Shown piece after piece: positions 24,333 to 33,071 of a stretch of DNA of 64,000 bases. The DNA lies in the NCBI GenBank assembly GCA_030838475.1, contig JAUZFP010000084.1, positions 1 to 64,000 of the forward strand, written 5' to 3'. Numbering within the stretch: position 1 is the first letter of the stretch; the number at the start of each line of letters is the position of its first letter. Position numbers and translations under genes: made by a program. Below the pieces are notes generated by a model that worked only from the letters and a program-made list of their open reading frames with translations, ran no database searches and was not told the origin of the DNA. The stretch comes from Actinomycetota bacterium (lineage in GTDB: Bacteria; Actinomycetota; Actinomycetes; Actinomycetales; Microbacteriaceae).

Positions 24333-27016
24333 GACCATCCGGGTCCCTGACCGCCCCTCAACTGTTCACGCGGCGATTCGCGACGAACCCCCTCGCTTCG
24401 GTGCTCGTTGCCTGCCTCGTGCTGGTGACGGCCGCAGTGGCCGCGGTGGTGCCGCGACTGGTCGAGCGGCAAGACACGGCCGAGTTGACCTATCAACTGC
24501 AATCGATCGGACCGGTGGCCAGGTCCCTCAGCGGAAGTGGGGACTTTCACGAGGCGTGGCTACCCGAACTGTCGCCCGACCGTGACCAGATTTATGGTCA
24601 CCTGAATGATGCGTTCGCGCAGGCGCCGCACGACTTCGGCAGTGCGCTTCGCCCGGCGGTGGGGAGCGCACAGTGGTTGATTCAGGCTCCGACGCTCACG
24701 ACCGACCTGGTCAACGCGTCGGCCCAACGGCTTGGCCTGCGGCTGACGGCGGATCAGAACTACCTCGCGCGCGTGCGAGTCGTGTCTGGCAGAGCCCCCG
24801 CGGTCTGGACCGGAAATGATTCTGGCTCCGCGATCTCGGTGGCGAGCACACCGATCGAGGTGCTGCTGTCGGTGACGGCCGCCCGATCTCTCCACCTCGC
24901 GGTTGGCGACACCGTGACGTCGAAGGACGTCGACGGAGAGCCCCAGCCGCGCTATCGAGTCACGGGCCTCTACCAGCCGAGGGATCCGTCCGCTCAGTAC
25001 TGGGCACAGAATCCGTCGCTGGTTCCCGCAACTCTCGTGAAGCCGAATGTTGGCGCCAGCTATCTCTCGGGTGCCGCGTTCGTCGATCCGCTCAGCGTTG
25101 GTGGACTCGCGGGAACGTTTTCGTCCGCGCGCATCTCGCTCTACTACCCGATGCGCGCCGCTGCAGCCGATGGGGCCGACGCGGAGCTCCTTCGCCGGCA
25201 GGTGGCGGCGGTGATCTCGGCCGGGATTACGATGCCGGGGGATGGGTCAACACCGATGTCCATCACCACGGGGGCGGGTCAGGCCATCGAGACCGCCGTG
25301 CAACGCGGCGCGATCCTGGCCGGGTTCCTCGCGTTGCTTGCGGCTGCCCCGCTTGGCGTCACGCTCGCGGTGCTCGGGCTGGGCGTGCAGGCGGTCGTCC
25401 AATCGCGACGCCGCGACATTGCTCTGGCGATTGCGCGCGGCGCCGGCAGCCTCCAGGTGCGTGGCGCAATGGCGATTGAGGGGCTCCTGCTGTCAGTTCC
25501 GGCGACGGCGATCGCCACGGCGCTCGCGGTGCTGCTGCTTCCCGGGCGGTGGGAGGCGTCTGCCTTCGTCCTCCCGGCACTCGTCGCGATAACTCCCGGC
25601 ATCCTGTTTGCGGTTCTTCCCGTCACCGAGGAGAGCACGCGCTCGCGCGCCCGACTGTCGCGGCAGCTCCGCGGGGTGGCGGAGGTTGCGGTGATTCTTC
25701 TCGCCGCGGTCGCGCTGCTTCTTCTGACCCGACGCGGTCTCGCAGAAGCAACGGCGCAGGTGGGCATCGATCCGCTGCTGGTCGCCACCCCACTCCTGCT
25801 GTCGGTCTCGGTCGGGATTCTCGTGCTTCGCGCGTATCCATTTCCCCTTCGCGCGGCCCGCCTGCGCGCGGTTCGATCCCGCGGACTTGCTGGTTTCGTT
25901 GGATCGATTCGAGCAACCAGGACCCCAACCGTTGGCCTCGTCGGCGTGCTTGCCTTGGTCGTCGGGATTTCGATCGCGATCTTCTCGACGGTCATGCTCT
26001 CCACGTTCGATGGCGCGACCGAGCGCGCCGCCGCGGCGAGTGTCGGAGCCGATCTCCGTGTCGACGGGACCGCGTTTTCTCCCACTCAGCGTGACGCGGT
26101 CGATGCGGTGCCGGGGATTCGGGCTGTCGCGGGCGTCCAGCACCTCGACGCTCGTTTCCTGCGCGGCACCGGAGTCATCGACACCGTCGGCGTGCTGGTC
26201 GCGCAGACAGACCCGCTGAGGCGCCTCCGCCCATCGCTCGCCACCGGACTGGGAACGGCCACGGGTGGACGGATACCGGTCGTCGTCTCGTCCGATTTGG
26301 CGAGCGAACTCCGTGGGCACGGCAACGACACGCTCGACGGAGTCCCCATTCGAGTGGTCGGCACCCTGCCGGCCGACTCTCAACTTGGACCGACGCACGG
26401 CTGGATTCTGGTTGATTCGGCGTTCGCTCAGCGGTTCACCGCCGCCTTCACGCCGGATCTCCTGCTCGTCCGCGCCGACCCTCAGCGCCTGACCGGTCTG
26501 CGGGCGCTCGTGACGCGTGCGGTTGGTTCGACGGCGACGGTCGTGACGGTCGCCAGCGTGGCCGCCGAGCGTCGAGACGAGCCCGCTGTCGGTGGAATTC
26601 GAATTGCCCTGCTGGCGGGCGCGGCGATCTCGGTGCTGCTCTGCGCGATCGCGCTGGTGCTCGCAACGATCGTCGCGGGCCGGGCGCGGGCACGCACGGC
26701 GGGCATCCTGCGAACACTCGGATTGCGCTCGCGGAAGCTCCGCGTGCTCGTCGCCTGGGAGCTCGCGCCGGTCGTAGCCCTCGCGGTGATCGCCGGAACG
26801 GCTTTGGGCGTCGTGCTCCCCCTCATCGTCACCGCTGCCGTTGACCTGCGCCCGTTCGCCGGCGGGACGGTGCGACCCGTCCCCTCGTACGATCCGGGCC
26901 TCCTCGGTCTGGTTCTGGCCGTGTTCTGCGTCGTCGTCGCAATCGTCGGCGTCATCGCTGTTGCGGCGGGCGAACGACTCAATCCATCCACCACGCTCAA
27001 AATGGGAGCCGAATGA
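24329..27016 (+). CDS. Second large FtsX-like ABC transporter permease
   Basis: Membrane protein, 895 aa, related in layout to the upstream permease: N-terminal helix (VLVACLVLVTAAVAAVVPRLV), extracytoplasmic domain, a FtsX helix cluster around residues 320-490, a second periplasmic-type domain and a C-terminal FtsX cluster (residues about 765-890). It overlaps both neighbours by ATGA. Together with the upstream gene it should form the transmembrane half of a heteromeric exporter or mechanotransmitter. Confidence 0.88.
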   Translation: MRPSGSLTAPQLFTRRFATNPLASVLVACLVLVTAAVAAVVPRLVERQDTAELTYQLQSIGPVARSLSGSGDFHEAWLPELSPDRDQIYGHLNDAFAQAPHDFGSALRPAVGSAQWLIQAPTLTTDLVNASAQRLGLRLTADQNYLARVRVVSGRAPAVWTGNDSGSAISVASTPIEVLLSVTAARSLHLAVGDTVTSKDVDGEPQPRYRVTGLYQPRDPSAQYWAQNPSLVPATLVKPNVGASYLSGAAFVDPLSVGGLAGTFSSARISLYYPMRAAAADGADAELLRRQVAAVISAGITMPGDGSTPMSITTGAGQAIETAVQRGAILAGFLALLAAAPLGVTLAVLGLGVQAVVQSRRRDIALAIARGAGSLQVRGAMAIEGLLLSVPATAIATALAVLLLPGRWEASAFVLPALVAITPGILFAVLPVTEESTRSRARLSRQLRGVAEVAVILLAAVALLLLTRRGLAEATAQVGIDPLLVATPLLLSVSVGILVLRAYPFPLRAARLRAVRSRGLAGFVGSIRATRTPTVGLVGVLALVVGISIAIFSTVMLSTFDGATERAAAASVGADLRVDGTAFSPTQRDAVDAVPGIRAVAGVQHLDARFLRGTGVIDTVGVLVAQTDPLRRLRPSLATGLGTATGGRIPVVVSSDLASELRGHGNDTLDGVPIRVVGTLPADSQLGPTHGWILVDSAFAQRFTAAFTPDLLLVRADPQRLTGLRALVTRAVGSTATVVTVASVAAERRDEPAVGGIRIALLAGAAISVLLCAIALVLATIVAGRARARTAGILRTLGLRSRKLRVLVAWELAPVVALAVIAGTALGVVLPLIVTAAVDLRPFAGGTVRPVPSYDPGLLGLVLAVFCVVVAIVGVIAVAAGERLNPSTTLKMGAE

Positions 27017-27939
27017 CAGCGATTATCGAATGCCACGAACTCGTGCGCATCTTCTCCTCGACGGGCGTCGAAGTGCAGGCGCTCCAGGGCCTCGATCTCA
27101 CGATTGACCCGGGTGAGTTGACCGCGGTGGTCGGTGCGTCCGGCTCTGGCAAGTCCACTCTGCTCACCATCCTCTCGGGCCTCGATATTCCCTCCGCCGG
27201 TCGAGCGCGGGTGGCCGGGCACGACCTGCTCGCCATGGGTCGGCGCGAGCGGGTCGAGTATCGGCGCCACACCGTTGGCTTCATCTGGCAGCAGACGTCC
27301 CGCAATCTCCTTCCCTACCTCAGCGCGGCCGAAAACGTCTCAATGGCACTTCTGGTCGCGAACTATCCGCGACGAAAACGCGGTGGCCGAGTCACCGAGC
27401 TGTTGCAGCTACTGGGCATGAATGACCTGCGAGACCGGCGACCGTCCGAGCTCTCCGGTGGCCAGCAGCAGCGCGTCGCAATCGCGGTGGCCCTTGCCAA
27501 TGATCCGGAGGTGCTGCTGGCAGACGAGCCGACCGGAGAGCTGGACGAGGCGAATTCCGCTCTCGTGCTCGAGACGTTCCGTGCCATCAACGAGAAGGTC
27601 GGGACGACCGTGCTTATCGTCACCCATGATGCTGGCGTTTCGGACCACGTGCGACGCACGATGCAGATCCGGGATGGCCGTACCGCAACCGAGGTGCTCC
27701 GAAGCACCCGGCGAGACGACTCCGGGACGGATCACGAGGTGGCCGAGGAGTTTGCGATCCTCGACCGCGTCGGAAGGATGCAACTACCTCACGAATACAT
27801 CACCGGCCTCGGCATGCGTGACAGGGTGCGGCTGGCGCTCGCCGACGACCACGTGAAGGTGTCGCCCGTTCGCCCCGCAACTTCCCGTCCCGTCGACGAT
27901 ACCGAGACCACCGCCCACGAAGAGGACAACCCAGAATGA
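27013..27939 (+). CDS. ABC transporter ATP-binding protein (MacB/LolD type) with C-terminal extension
   Basis: ATPase, 308 aa. Walker A GASGSGKST at about residues 41-49, Q-loop region, signature LSGGQQQRVAIA, Walker B LLADEPTGEL and the switch His (VTHDAG) are intact. The last 80 residues extend beyond the usual LolD length and contain an acidic, charged segment (EVAEEFAILDRVGRMQLPHE), perhaps a regulatory or docking tail. It overlaps the permease by ATGA and the second ATPase by ATGA. Confidence 0.92.
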   Translation: MTAIIECHELVRIFSSTGVEVQALQGLDLTIDPGELTAVVGASGSGKSTLLTILSGLDIPSAGRARVAGHDLLAMGRRERVEYRRHTVGFIWQQTSRNLLPYLSAAENVSMALLVANYPRRKRGGRVTELLQLLGMNDLRDRRPSELSGGQQQRVAIAVALANDPEVLLADEPTGELDEANSALVLETFRAINEKVGTTVLIVTHDAGVSDHVRRTMQIRDGRTATEVLRSTRRDDSGTDHEVAEEFAILDRVGRMQLPHEYITGLGMRDRVRLALADDHVKVSPVRPATSRPVDDTETTAHEEDNPE

Positions 27940-28634
27940 TGGATGCTCCGGCGCTGCGATCCCACGGACTGTGCAGAGACTACGGTCGTCGCGGGATGGA
28001 AGTGCACGCCCTGGTGGATGCCGACCTTGAGGTCTTTCCGGGTGAACTGGTCGTGCTTCGCGGACCATCCGGCTCAGGCAAGACCACACTGCTCAACCTG
28101 CTCGGCGGGCTCGACCGACCCACCTCGGGGCAGGTGTGGCTCGGCGAGTCCGAGCTGTCCACTGCGACGGAGGACGAACTCGCCGAGCTGCGAACGTCTC
28201 GCTTCGGGTTTGTGTTCCAGTCATTCGCGCTGCTGCCCATGCTGACGGCCGCGGAGAACATCGAGGTGCCGCTGCGAGGGGTTCGGACGGAACCACGCCT
28301 ACGGGCGGAGCGAGTCCGGGAGCTTCTCGACATGGTCGAACTCGGGGCGCACGCAAATCAGCGCCCCGACCAACTCTCGGGCGGTCAGCAACAGCGAGTC
28401 GGAATCGCGCGCGCCCTGGCCAATCGCCCAGAGGTCCTCATCGCCGACGAGCCCACGGGACAACTGGATAGCCGAACGGCGGTCGCCATGATGGAACTCA
28501 TCAGCGCCCTCGTCCATCGGGAGGGTGCCGCCGCGGTGGTCAGTACACATGACCCGAAGATGGCCGAGTACGCAGATCGCACGATCGAGATACGCGACGG
28601 CCGGTTGTACGGGTCGGGGGAACAGGTCCGCTAG
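27936..28634 (+). CDS. ABC transporter ATP-binding protein (MacB/LolD type)
   Basis: Second ATPase of the operon, 232 aa, the normal LolD length. Walker A GPSGSGKTT, signature LSGGQQQRVGIA, Walker B LIADEPTGQL and switch His (VSTHDPKMAE) are intact. With the preceding ATPase it may form a heterodimer matching the two different permeases. The end overlaps the minus-strand DUF3892 gene by 4 bp. Confidence 0.92.
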   Translation: MMDAPALRSHGLCRDYGRRGMEVHALVDADLEVFPGELVVLRGPSGSGKTTLLNLLGGLDRPTSGQVWLGESELSTATEDELAELRTSRFGFVFQSFALLPMLTAAENIEVPLRGVRTEPRLRAERVRELLDMVELGAHANQRPDQLSGGQQQRVGIARALANRPEVLIADEPTGQLDSRTAVAMMELISALVHREGAAAVVSTHDPKMAEYADRTIEIRDGRLYGSGEQVR

Positions 28635-28885
28635 GCCCCGATCCGCACGGTCCGCAGGTTACCGAAGTCAGCCCCATCCCGGTACGCACGGAGTCGCTTC
28701 GCGTCTCCCTCGCCGACAGTCGACAGCTCGACCTGCGAGCCATCCTGCCGCTGCAGCGCGTATGTGCGTTCACCGGCCTCGATCTGGCGGATCGCTTCCA
28801 CCCGATCGACCGCGCCCCATGGTCCAAACAGGAACGAGATCTCGCCTCGGTCATCGCACATCAGGCGCAGCACAATTCGATTCAT
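28631..28885 (-). CDS. DUF3892-like small protein
   Basis: Small protein, 84 aa. The ATG at 28885 has GGGAGG upstream. The pattern fits DUF3892: an N-terminal strand (NRIVLRLMCDDRGEISFLFG), then VEAIRQIEAGERTYALQ, in which the WS-E--I--IE-G element of the family is seen, and a C-terminal RAYRDGADFGNL resembling LRT-pDgt--dNL. Family function is unknown. It is convergent with the ABC operon. Confidence 0.6.
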   Translation of the reverse strand: MNRIVLRLMCDDRGEISFLFGPWGAVDRVEAIRQIEAGERTYALQRQDGSQVELSTVGEGDAKRLRAYRDGADFGNLRTVRIGA

Positions 28886-29087
28886 TTCGCGGCCTCCCAA
28901 CCGTGAGAGGCGGCCTCCACCACCTCTCATCAATAGAGACGGGGGAGTGCCGCAGTTATGACGAGATACCCGCGTAAGTCGCAAACCAACCGGATCGATT
29001 TCATTCGGGCGGAGTTATATTAGGTCGACCATCGCGAATTGCGGTGGCGTTTACTCCCAGACCCCGAGTGAAGAAAAGCCGGTTGAC
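28886..29087. other. Intergenic region with two divergent promoters
   Basis: This 202-bp gap separates the divergent DUF3892 and DUF7882-like genes. TATATT (29016-29021) is a good -10 for the rightward gene, giving a leader of about 60 bases. TGAGAGG (28904-28910) and CCTCTCA (28923-28929) make a 7-bp inverted repeat just upstream of the DUF3892 ribosome site, a weak operator or hairpin candidate. Nothing else was recognised. Confidence 0.4.
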
Positions 29088-29432
29088 ATGGGCACACTGA
29101 CCTACGACGTCGTCTCCAAGGTTGAGTTCGATGATCGAACCCTGATCCACCTTCAGATCGTGATCGGGAGCAAACTCCGTCGCGGCGAGTCCTTCAGTCT
29201 CAGCTGGACGAAGGAGCCGCAGGGCACCGGTCGAACCACAATCTGGATGCACCCCTCGATTCCCCTGGTCTACGAGTTTCGGGACGGCAAGACTCCCCCG
29301 ATCAATCGTGAGTGGCTGAACGCCCTGATGGAGACGGCCAATTCGCCGACCGGACTGCGCCTCGTTCCCGAGCCGCCCGACCCGGAACTCCATGCCGAGA
29401 CGACGGATGGAGCGGTGGTGAGCTCGGTCTGA
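29088..29432 (+). CDS. DUF7882-like small protein (paralogue 1)
   Basis: Small soluble protein, 114 aa. It begins MGTLTYDVVSKVEFDDRTLIHLQ and contains SKLRRGESFSLSW, TTIWMHPSIPLVYEF and NREWLNALMETANSPTGL. These blocks are shared with the two proteins encoded at 45260-45942, so it belongs to the same actinobacterial family, which I recall as DUF7882 and which has sometimes been labelled ATP-dependent DNA ligase. It has no ligase motif (no KxDG). AAGAAAAG is a modest ribosome site. Function unknown. Confidence 0.75.
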   Translation: MGTLTYDVVSKVEFDDRTLIHLQIVIGSKLRRGESFSLSWTKEPQGTGRTTIWMHPSIPLVYEFRDGKTPPINREWLNALMETANSPTGLRLVPEPPDPELHAETTDGAVVSSV

Positions 29433-29462
29433 AGCGATCCCCCGCACCACCTCCGATGCGCC

Positions 29463-29474
29463 TAAAATGGCCAG
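29463..29474 (+). promoter_or_regulatory. Leaderless -10 element for leader peptide/GAF-ANTAR operon
   Basis: TAAAAT (29463-29468) is followed by exactly 6 bases and the ATG at 29475. This is the same spacing as at several other genes in the window and predicts an mRNA starting at 29475. Confidence 0.55.
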
Positions 29475-29501
29475 ATGGGCGTGATTTCGCGGGAGCGTTG
29501 A
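29475..29501 (+). CDS. Putative 8-residue leader peptide
   Basis: A short frame encodes MGVISRER and ends in TGA at 29499-29501, whose last base is the first base of the ATG of the GAF-ANTAR gene (TGATG). A leaderless -10 lies 6 bases before it, and GGGAG inside it can serve as ribosome site for the next gene. It could couple translation of the regulator to initiation at the mRNA 5' end. Confidence 0.4.
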   Translation: MGVISRER

Positions 29502-30214
29502 TGGCCGGCAGTTTCTCCGACGCCGTCGATTCCCTGTCGCAGTTGTCCGGCCGGGAATCCGAACTGTGGCGTCCGATCCTCGAGGTCATCCCGGTCGAGG
29601 GCGCGGCTATTTCGACGATTGCCGATTTTCTCGGCACCGAGACGGTGGCAGCGAGCAGTCCCTTGGCGGCTCGTCTGGATGAGCTCCAGTTCGACCTCGG
29701 CGAGGGCCCGTGCTGGGATGCCATGGAGCACGGACGCCCGGTTCTCGAGCCGGACCTGAGGGCGAATCCCAACGGGCAATGGCCCGCGTTCTCGCGGGCG
29801 ATCTCGGAGCAGGACGTGGGTGCGATCTTCGCGTTCCCGCTCGTGTTTGGACCGCTGAAGCTGGGCGCGATGGATCTCTACACGGGTGACCCGCGCGAGC
29901 TCAGTTCCCGGGAGGAGCGACAGAGCGGCATCCTCGCGTCGGTGATTAGCCGCATCGTCCTGAACCGAGCGATCCGCCGCGCGGACGAACCGGAACTGCT
30001 GGGTCCGGAGGATCAGTTCTCGCGGCGCCTCATCCATCAGGCAACTGGCGTGGTGCTCGCCCAGATGTCGATTTCGGCGGACGACGCGCGCCTGCTGATC
30101 CAGGGGCACGCGTTCGCCCTCAACCAGTCGATGCGTCAGGTCGCTGAGGAGATTCTCGAGCGTCGGCTCGACTTCAGTCGGCAGACCGCCGGGTTCGCGA
30201 GTTCCGATGAGTGA
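29501..30214 (+). CDS. GAF-ANTAR transcription antitermination regulator (first copy)
   Basis: Putative RNA-binding antiterminator, 237 aa. N-terminal GAF domain (about residues 10-165: WRPILEVIPVEGAAISTIADF, then LGEGPCWDAMEHGRPV, FAFPLVFGPLKLGAMDLYTG). The C-terminal ANTAR domain (about 180-225) has RLIHQATGVVLAQMSISADDA followed by ALNQSMRQVAEEIL; the ATGV and A-R layout is typical. ANTAR proteins bind paired hairpins in leader RNAs to prevent termination. Signal sensed by the GAF domain is unknown. It overlaps the next gene by 8 bp. Confidence 0.88.
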   Translation: MAGSFSDAVDSLSQLSGRESELWRPILEVIPVEGAAISTIADFLGTETVAASSPLAARLDELQFDLGEGPCWDAMEHGRPVLEPDLRANPNGQWPAFSRAISEQDVGAIFAFPLVFGPLKLGAMDLYTGDPRELSSREERQSGILASVISRIVLNRAIRRADEPELLGPEDQFSRRLIHQATGVVLAQMSISADDARLLIQGHAFALNQSMRQVAEEILERRLDFSRQTAGFASSDE

Positions 30215-30920
30215 GCAGCAACAGGATCGAGACTTCTTCGAAACCTTCGCCACGCTCGCGGACACCCTCGTGGCGGGCTTCGATGTCGTCGATCTCCTGC
30301 AGACCCTGGTCGAGTCGTGCGAACGGATGCTCGACATTTCTGCGGCGGGCATCCTCCTCATGAATGAGGAGGGCGACCTGGAGGTCGTTGCCTCGACGAG
30401 TGAGGCCGCGCGTCTCGTCGAACTCATGCAACTGAGTGCGGAGTCCGGCCCCTGCATCGTGAGCTTCACGTCCGGGCAGGTGGTGTCGGTGCCGGATATC
30501 CGCGAGTCGCCGCCCGAGTGGGCGCGTTATCGGGAGTCTGCGCTCGAACAGGGCTTCGCGTCGGTGTACGCCATCCCGCTTCGCCTGCGCGAGACGACGA
30601 TCGGTGCGCTGAATCTGCTTCGGAGTGCCGTGGGGGAGCTCGACTCGACGGACATCCGGATTGCCACGGCGCTGGCCGACGTCGCGACGATCGGGATCCT
30701 GCACGAGCGTGCCATCGTCGAGAGCGGCCGGGTGCGTGAACAGCTCTCGCAGGCCCTGCAGTCTCGCATCGTGATCGAACAGGCGAAGGGCGTGATCTCC
30801 CACCTTCACTCGATCAGCACGGATGACGCCTTCACGGTTCTGCGATCGTATGCGCGCTCACATCGCCTGCTGCTCTCGGACGTCGCATACCGAGTCGTGA
30901 CGCGCGAGCTGGAGGTCTAG
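30207..30920 (+). CDS. GAF-ANTAR transcription antitermination regulator (second copy)
   Basis: Paralogue of the upstream protein, also 237 aa. GAF domain: LLQTLVESCERMLDISAAGILLMNEEGDLEVVA, SAESGPCIVSFTSGQVVSVPD, then YAIPLRLRETTIGALNLL. ANTAR domain: LQSRIVIEQAKGVISHLHSIS and AFTVLRSYARSHRLLLSDVAYRVV. The better-conserved IEQAKG motif suggests it is the more canonical of the pair. The 8-bp overlap implies coupled translation and possibly a heterodimer. Confidence 0.9.
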   Translation: MSEQQQDRDFFETFATLADTLVAGFDVVDLLQTLVESCERMLDISAAGILLMNEEGDLEVVASTSEAARLVELMQLSAESGPCIVSFTSGQVVSVPDIRESPPEWARYRESALEQGFASVYAIPLRLRETTIGALNLLRSAVGELDSTDIRIATALADVATIGILHERAIVESGRVREQLSQALQSRIVIEQAKGVISHLHSISTDDAFTVLRSYARSHRLLLSDVAYRVVTRELEV

Positions 30921-31183
30921 CTCCGGCGGATCTTCGCGATCAGCCCTGCCTTGGGCAGTCCCGAATATCCGCGAACTCCCAGCTCCTTCGCCCGCTTTCG
31001 TAGCTGGGGAACCGTCCAGTCGTCATACGAACCGGATTCGCCACCCTTTCGACTGACTGCCTTCTGGCCGCGAGCCGCGACGGCATTCGAGATGCGCGCC
31101 GCCTTCTGCTTCGAGTTGCCGTCCCTGCGGAGGTCCTCGTAGAGCTTCGGATCCTTGATCGAGTTCATCCTGTTGTTTGGCAT
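30917..31183 (-). CDS. Small basic protein with Rho-N/SAP-like C-terminus
   Basis: Basic protein, 88 aa from the ATG at 31183 (MPNNRMNSIK; the ATG at 31168 is an alternative). The N-terminal half (KLYEDLRRDGNSKQKAARIS) resembles DUF7218-type small proteins common in actinobacteria. The C-terminal 35 residues (WTVPQLRKRAKELGVRGYSG, then AGLIAKIR) match the Rho termination factor N-terminal/SAP fold, which binds nucleic acid. Function is probably DNA or RNA binding. It is convergent with the ANTAR gene. Confidence 0.75.
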   Translation of the reverse strand: MPNNRMNSIKDPKLYEDLRRDGNSKQKAARISNAVAARGQKAVSRKGGESGSYDDWTVPQLRKRAKELGVRGYSGLPKAGLIAKIRRS

Positions 31184-31235
31184 GACTCCAGTACAACGCC
31201 GACAATTTCCGCGATCTAGGGCTTGCTTCGCGGCG

Positions 31236-32951
31236 CTAGTGCGACTCGCGGGATACCGTCGATCCACTCGAGCCCTGCAGGAAGTCGAGGTCGGCGCCGG
31301 TGTCTGCACCCATGACGTGCTCGACGTAGAGCTTCTCCCAGCCGCGCGTGGGCTTTGCGAAACCGTCCGTCGTCGCCTTGTTGGGGCTGCGCTTGTTCAG
31401 TTCTTCCTGCTCGACGTCGAGCGTCAGCCGACGCTTCTCGACATCGAGGATGATCCAGTCGCCGTTCTCGACGATCCCCAGCGCTCCACCGGCGGCGGCC
31501 TCCGGGGTGACGTGCAGGACGACCGTGCCATAGGCGGTGCCGCTCATCCGGCCGTCGCAGATCCGGACCATGTCGCGAACGCCCTGCTCGAGGAGCTTCT
31601 TCGGCAGGGGCATGTTGGCGACCTCGGGCATCCCGGGATACCCCTTCGGACCGCATCCCCGCAGGACGAGAACCGAGTCCGCGTCGACCTCGAGATCGGG
31701 GTCGTCGATGCGGGCGTGCATGTCCTCGATCGTGTCGAAGACGACGGCCCGTCCGCGGTGATAGAGCAGTTCCGGGGATGCCGCGGCGGGCTTGATCAGC
31801 GCGCCGCCGGGGGCGAGGTTCCCGCGCAGCACAGCGATGCCGGCATCCGGAATCATCGGTGTCGCCCGCAGCGTGATCACCTCGTGGTCCCAGATCTGGG
31901 CGTCGTCGAGGTAGTCCACGAGCGGTTTGCCGGTAACCGTCAACGCGGTCGGATCAAGCAGGTCCCTCACCTCTTTGAGGACAGCCAGGAATCCGCCCGC
32001 GCGCTGGAAGTCATCCATCAGGAATCGACCGGCCGGCTGCAGGTTGACCAGCAGCGGGACACCCGAGCCGATGGCGTCGAAGTCGTCCAGAGTCAGGTCG
32101 ATTCCTAGCCGCCCGGCGATCGCCAGCAGGTGCACGACCGCGTTGGTCGATCCGCCGATTGCCGCCAGCGCGACGATCGCATTCTGGAACGAGCCCCTCG
32201 TCAGGAACGTGCTGGGTCGGCGATCCTGTGCGACCAACTCCACGATGAGCCGGCCGGTCTCGTGCGAGCTCTCCAGCAGGCGGGCGTCCGCCGCCGGCGT
32301 TCCGGCGAGACCCGGAATGGTCGTGCCGAGCGCCTCGGCCACTAGAGCCATCGTCGACGCGGTTCCCATCGTGTTGCAGTGCCCCTTGCCGCTGATCATC
32401 GACGCCTCGCTACGCAGGAACTGCTTCTCGGTGAGCTTTCCCGCGCGCATCTCCTCGCTCAGCCGCCAGACATCCGTGCCGCAGCCGAGGGCCGCGCCCT
32501 GGAAGTAGCCGGTCTTCATCGGCCCGCCCGGCACCACGATCGCGGGGAGATCAACGGAGGCCGCAGCCATCAACAGCGACGGAATCGTCTTGTCGCAACC
32601 GCCGAGCAGCACGACCCCGTCGATGGGATTCGCCCGCAGCATCTCCTCGGTCGCCATCGCCGCCATGTTGCGCCACAGCATCGCGGTGGGACGCACCAGC
32701 GTCTCGCCCAGCGACACCACCGGGAGGTTGAGCGGAATACCGCCCGCCTCGTAGATGCCGGCCTTGACGCTCTCCATCACCTCGTTCAGATGGGCGTTGC
32801 ACGGGGTGAGATCCGAGGCGGTGTTGGCGATCGCGATGTGGGGGCGGCCATCGAACGCGTCCTCGGGCAGGCCCCGTCTCATCCACGCACGATGAATGTA
32901 GGAGTTGCGGTCCGTCCCCGCGTACCACTCGGAGCTTCGCTGCTCGGCCAC
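31236..32951 (-). CDS. IlvD/Edd family dehydratase, sugar-acid type
   Basis: Fe-S cluster dehydratase, 571 aa, GTG start with GGAAGAAG upstream. The first cluster ligand lies in TPCNAH, the second in GGCDKTIPS and the third in GCGTDVW. The N-terminus (EWYAGTDRNSYIHRAWMRRG) is typical of L-arabinonate, D-xylonate or L-fuconate dehydratases, not of the valine-pathway enzyme, which starts with a different motif. The divergent zinc dehydrogenase supports a non-phosphorylative sugar oxidation route: sugar, lactone, aldonate, 2-keto-3-deoxy acid. The exact aldonate is not known. Confidence 0.82.
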   Translation of the reverse strand: MAEQRSSEWYAGTDRNSYIHRAWMRRGLPEDAFDGRPHIAIANTASDLTPCNAHLNEVMESVKAGIYEAGGIPLNLPVVSLGETLVRPTAMLWRNMAAMATEEMLRANPIDGVVLLGGCDKTIPSLLMAAASVDLPAIVVPGGPMKTGYFQGAALGCGTDVWRLSEEMRAGKLTEKQFLRSEASMISGKGHCNTMGTASTMALVAEALGTTIPGLAGTPAADARLLESSHETGRLIVELVAQDRRPSTFLTRGSFQNAIVALAAIGGSTNAVVHLLAIAGRLGIDLTLDDFDAIGSGVPLLVNLQPAGRFLMDDFQRAGGFLAVLKEVRDLLDPTALTVTGKPLVDYLDDAQIWDHEVITLRATPMIPDAGIAVLRGNLAPGGALIKPAAASPELLYHRGRAVVFDTIEDMHARIDDPDLEVDADSVLVLRGCGPKGYPGMPEVANMPLPKKLLEQGVRDMVRICDGRMSGTAYGTVVLHVTPEAAAGGALGIVENGDWIILDVEKRRLTLDVEQEELNKRSPNKATTDGFAKPTRGWEKLYVEHVMGADTGADLDFLQGSSGSTVSRESH

Positions 32952-33071
32952 TCGTTCACTTCTTCCGTCTCGTGCAACTAATGTCTAGCTTGTGGCCCGA
33001 CATCCAGACTCTATCTCTGGAGCACCGCCAACAGCCTTCGAGCCGGGCACCATCCCGATGGGTCGCTAGTC

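Noticed and set aside
31236-32951. Dihydroxy-acid dehydratase of valine synthesis
   Set aside because: The N-terminal block and the neighbouring sugar dehydrogenase fit sugar-acid dehydratases better, and no other branched-chain amino acid genes are nearby.
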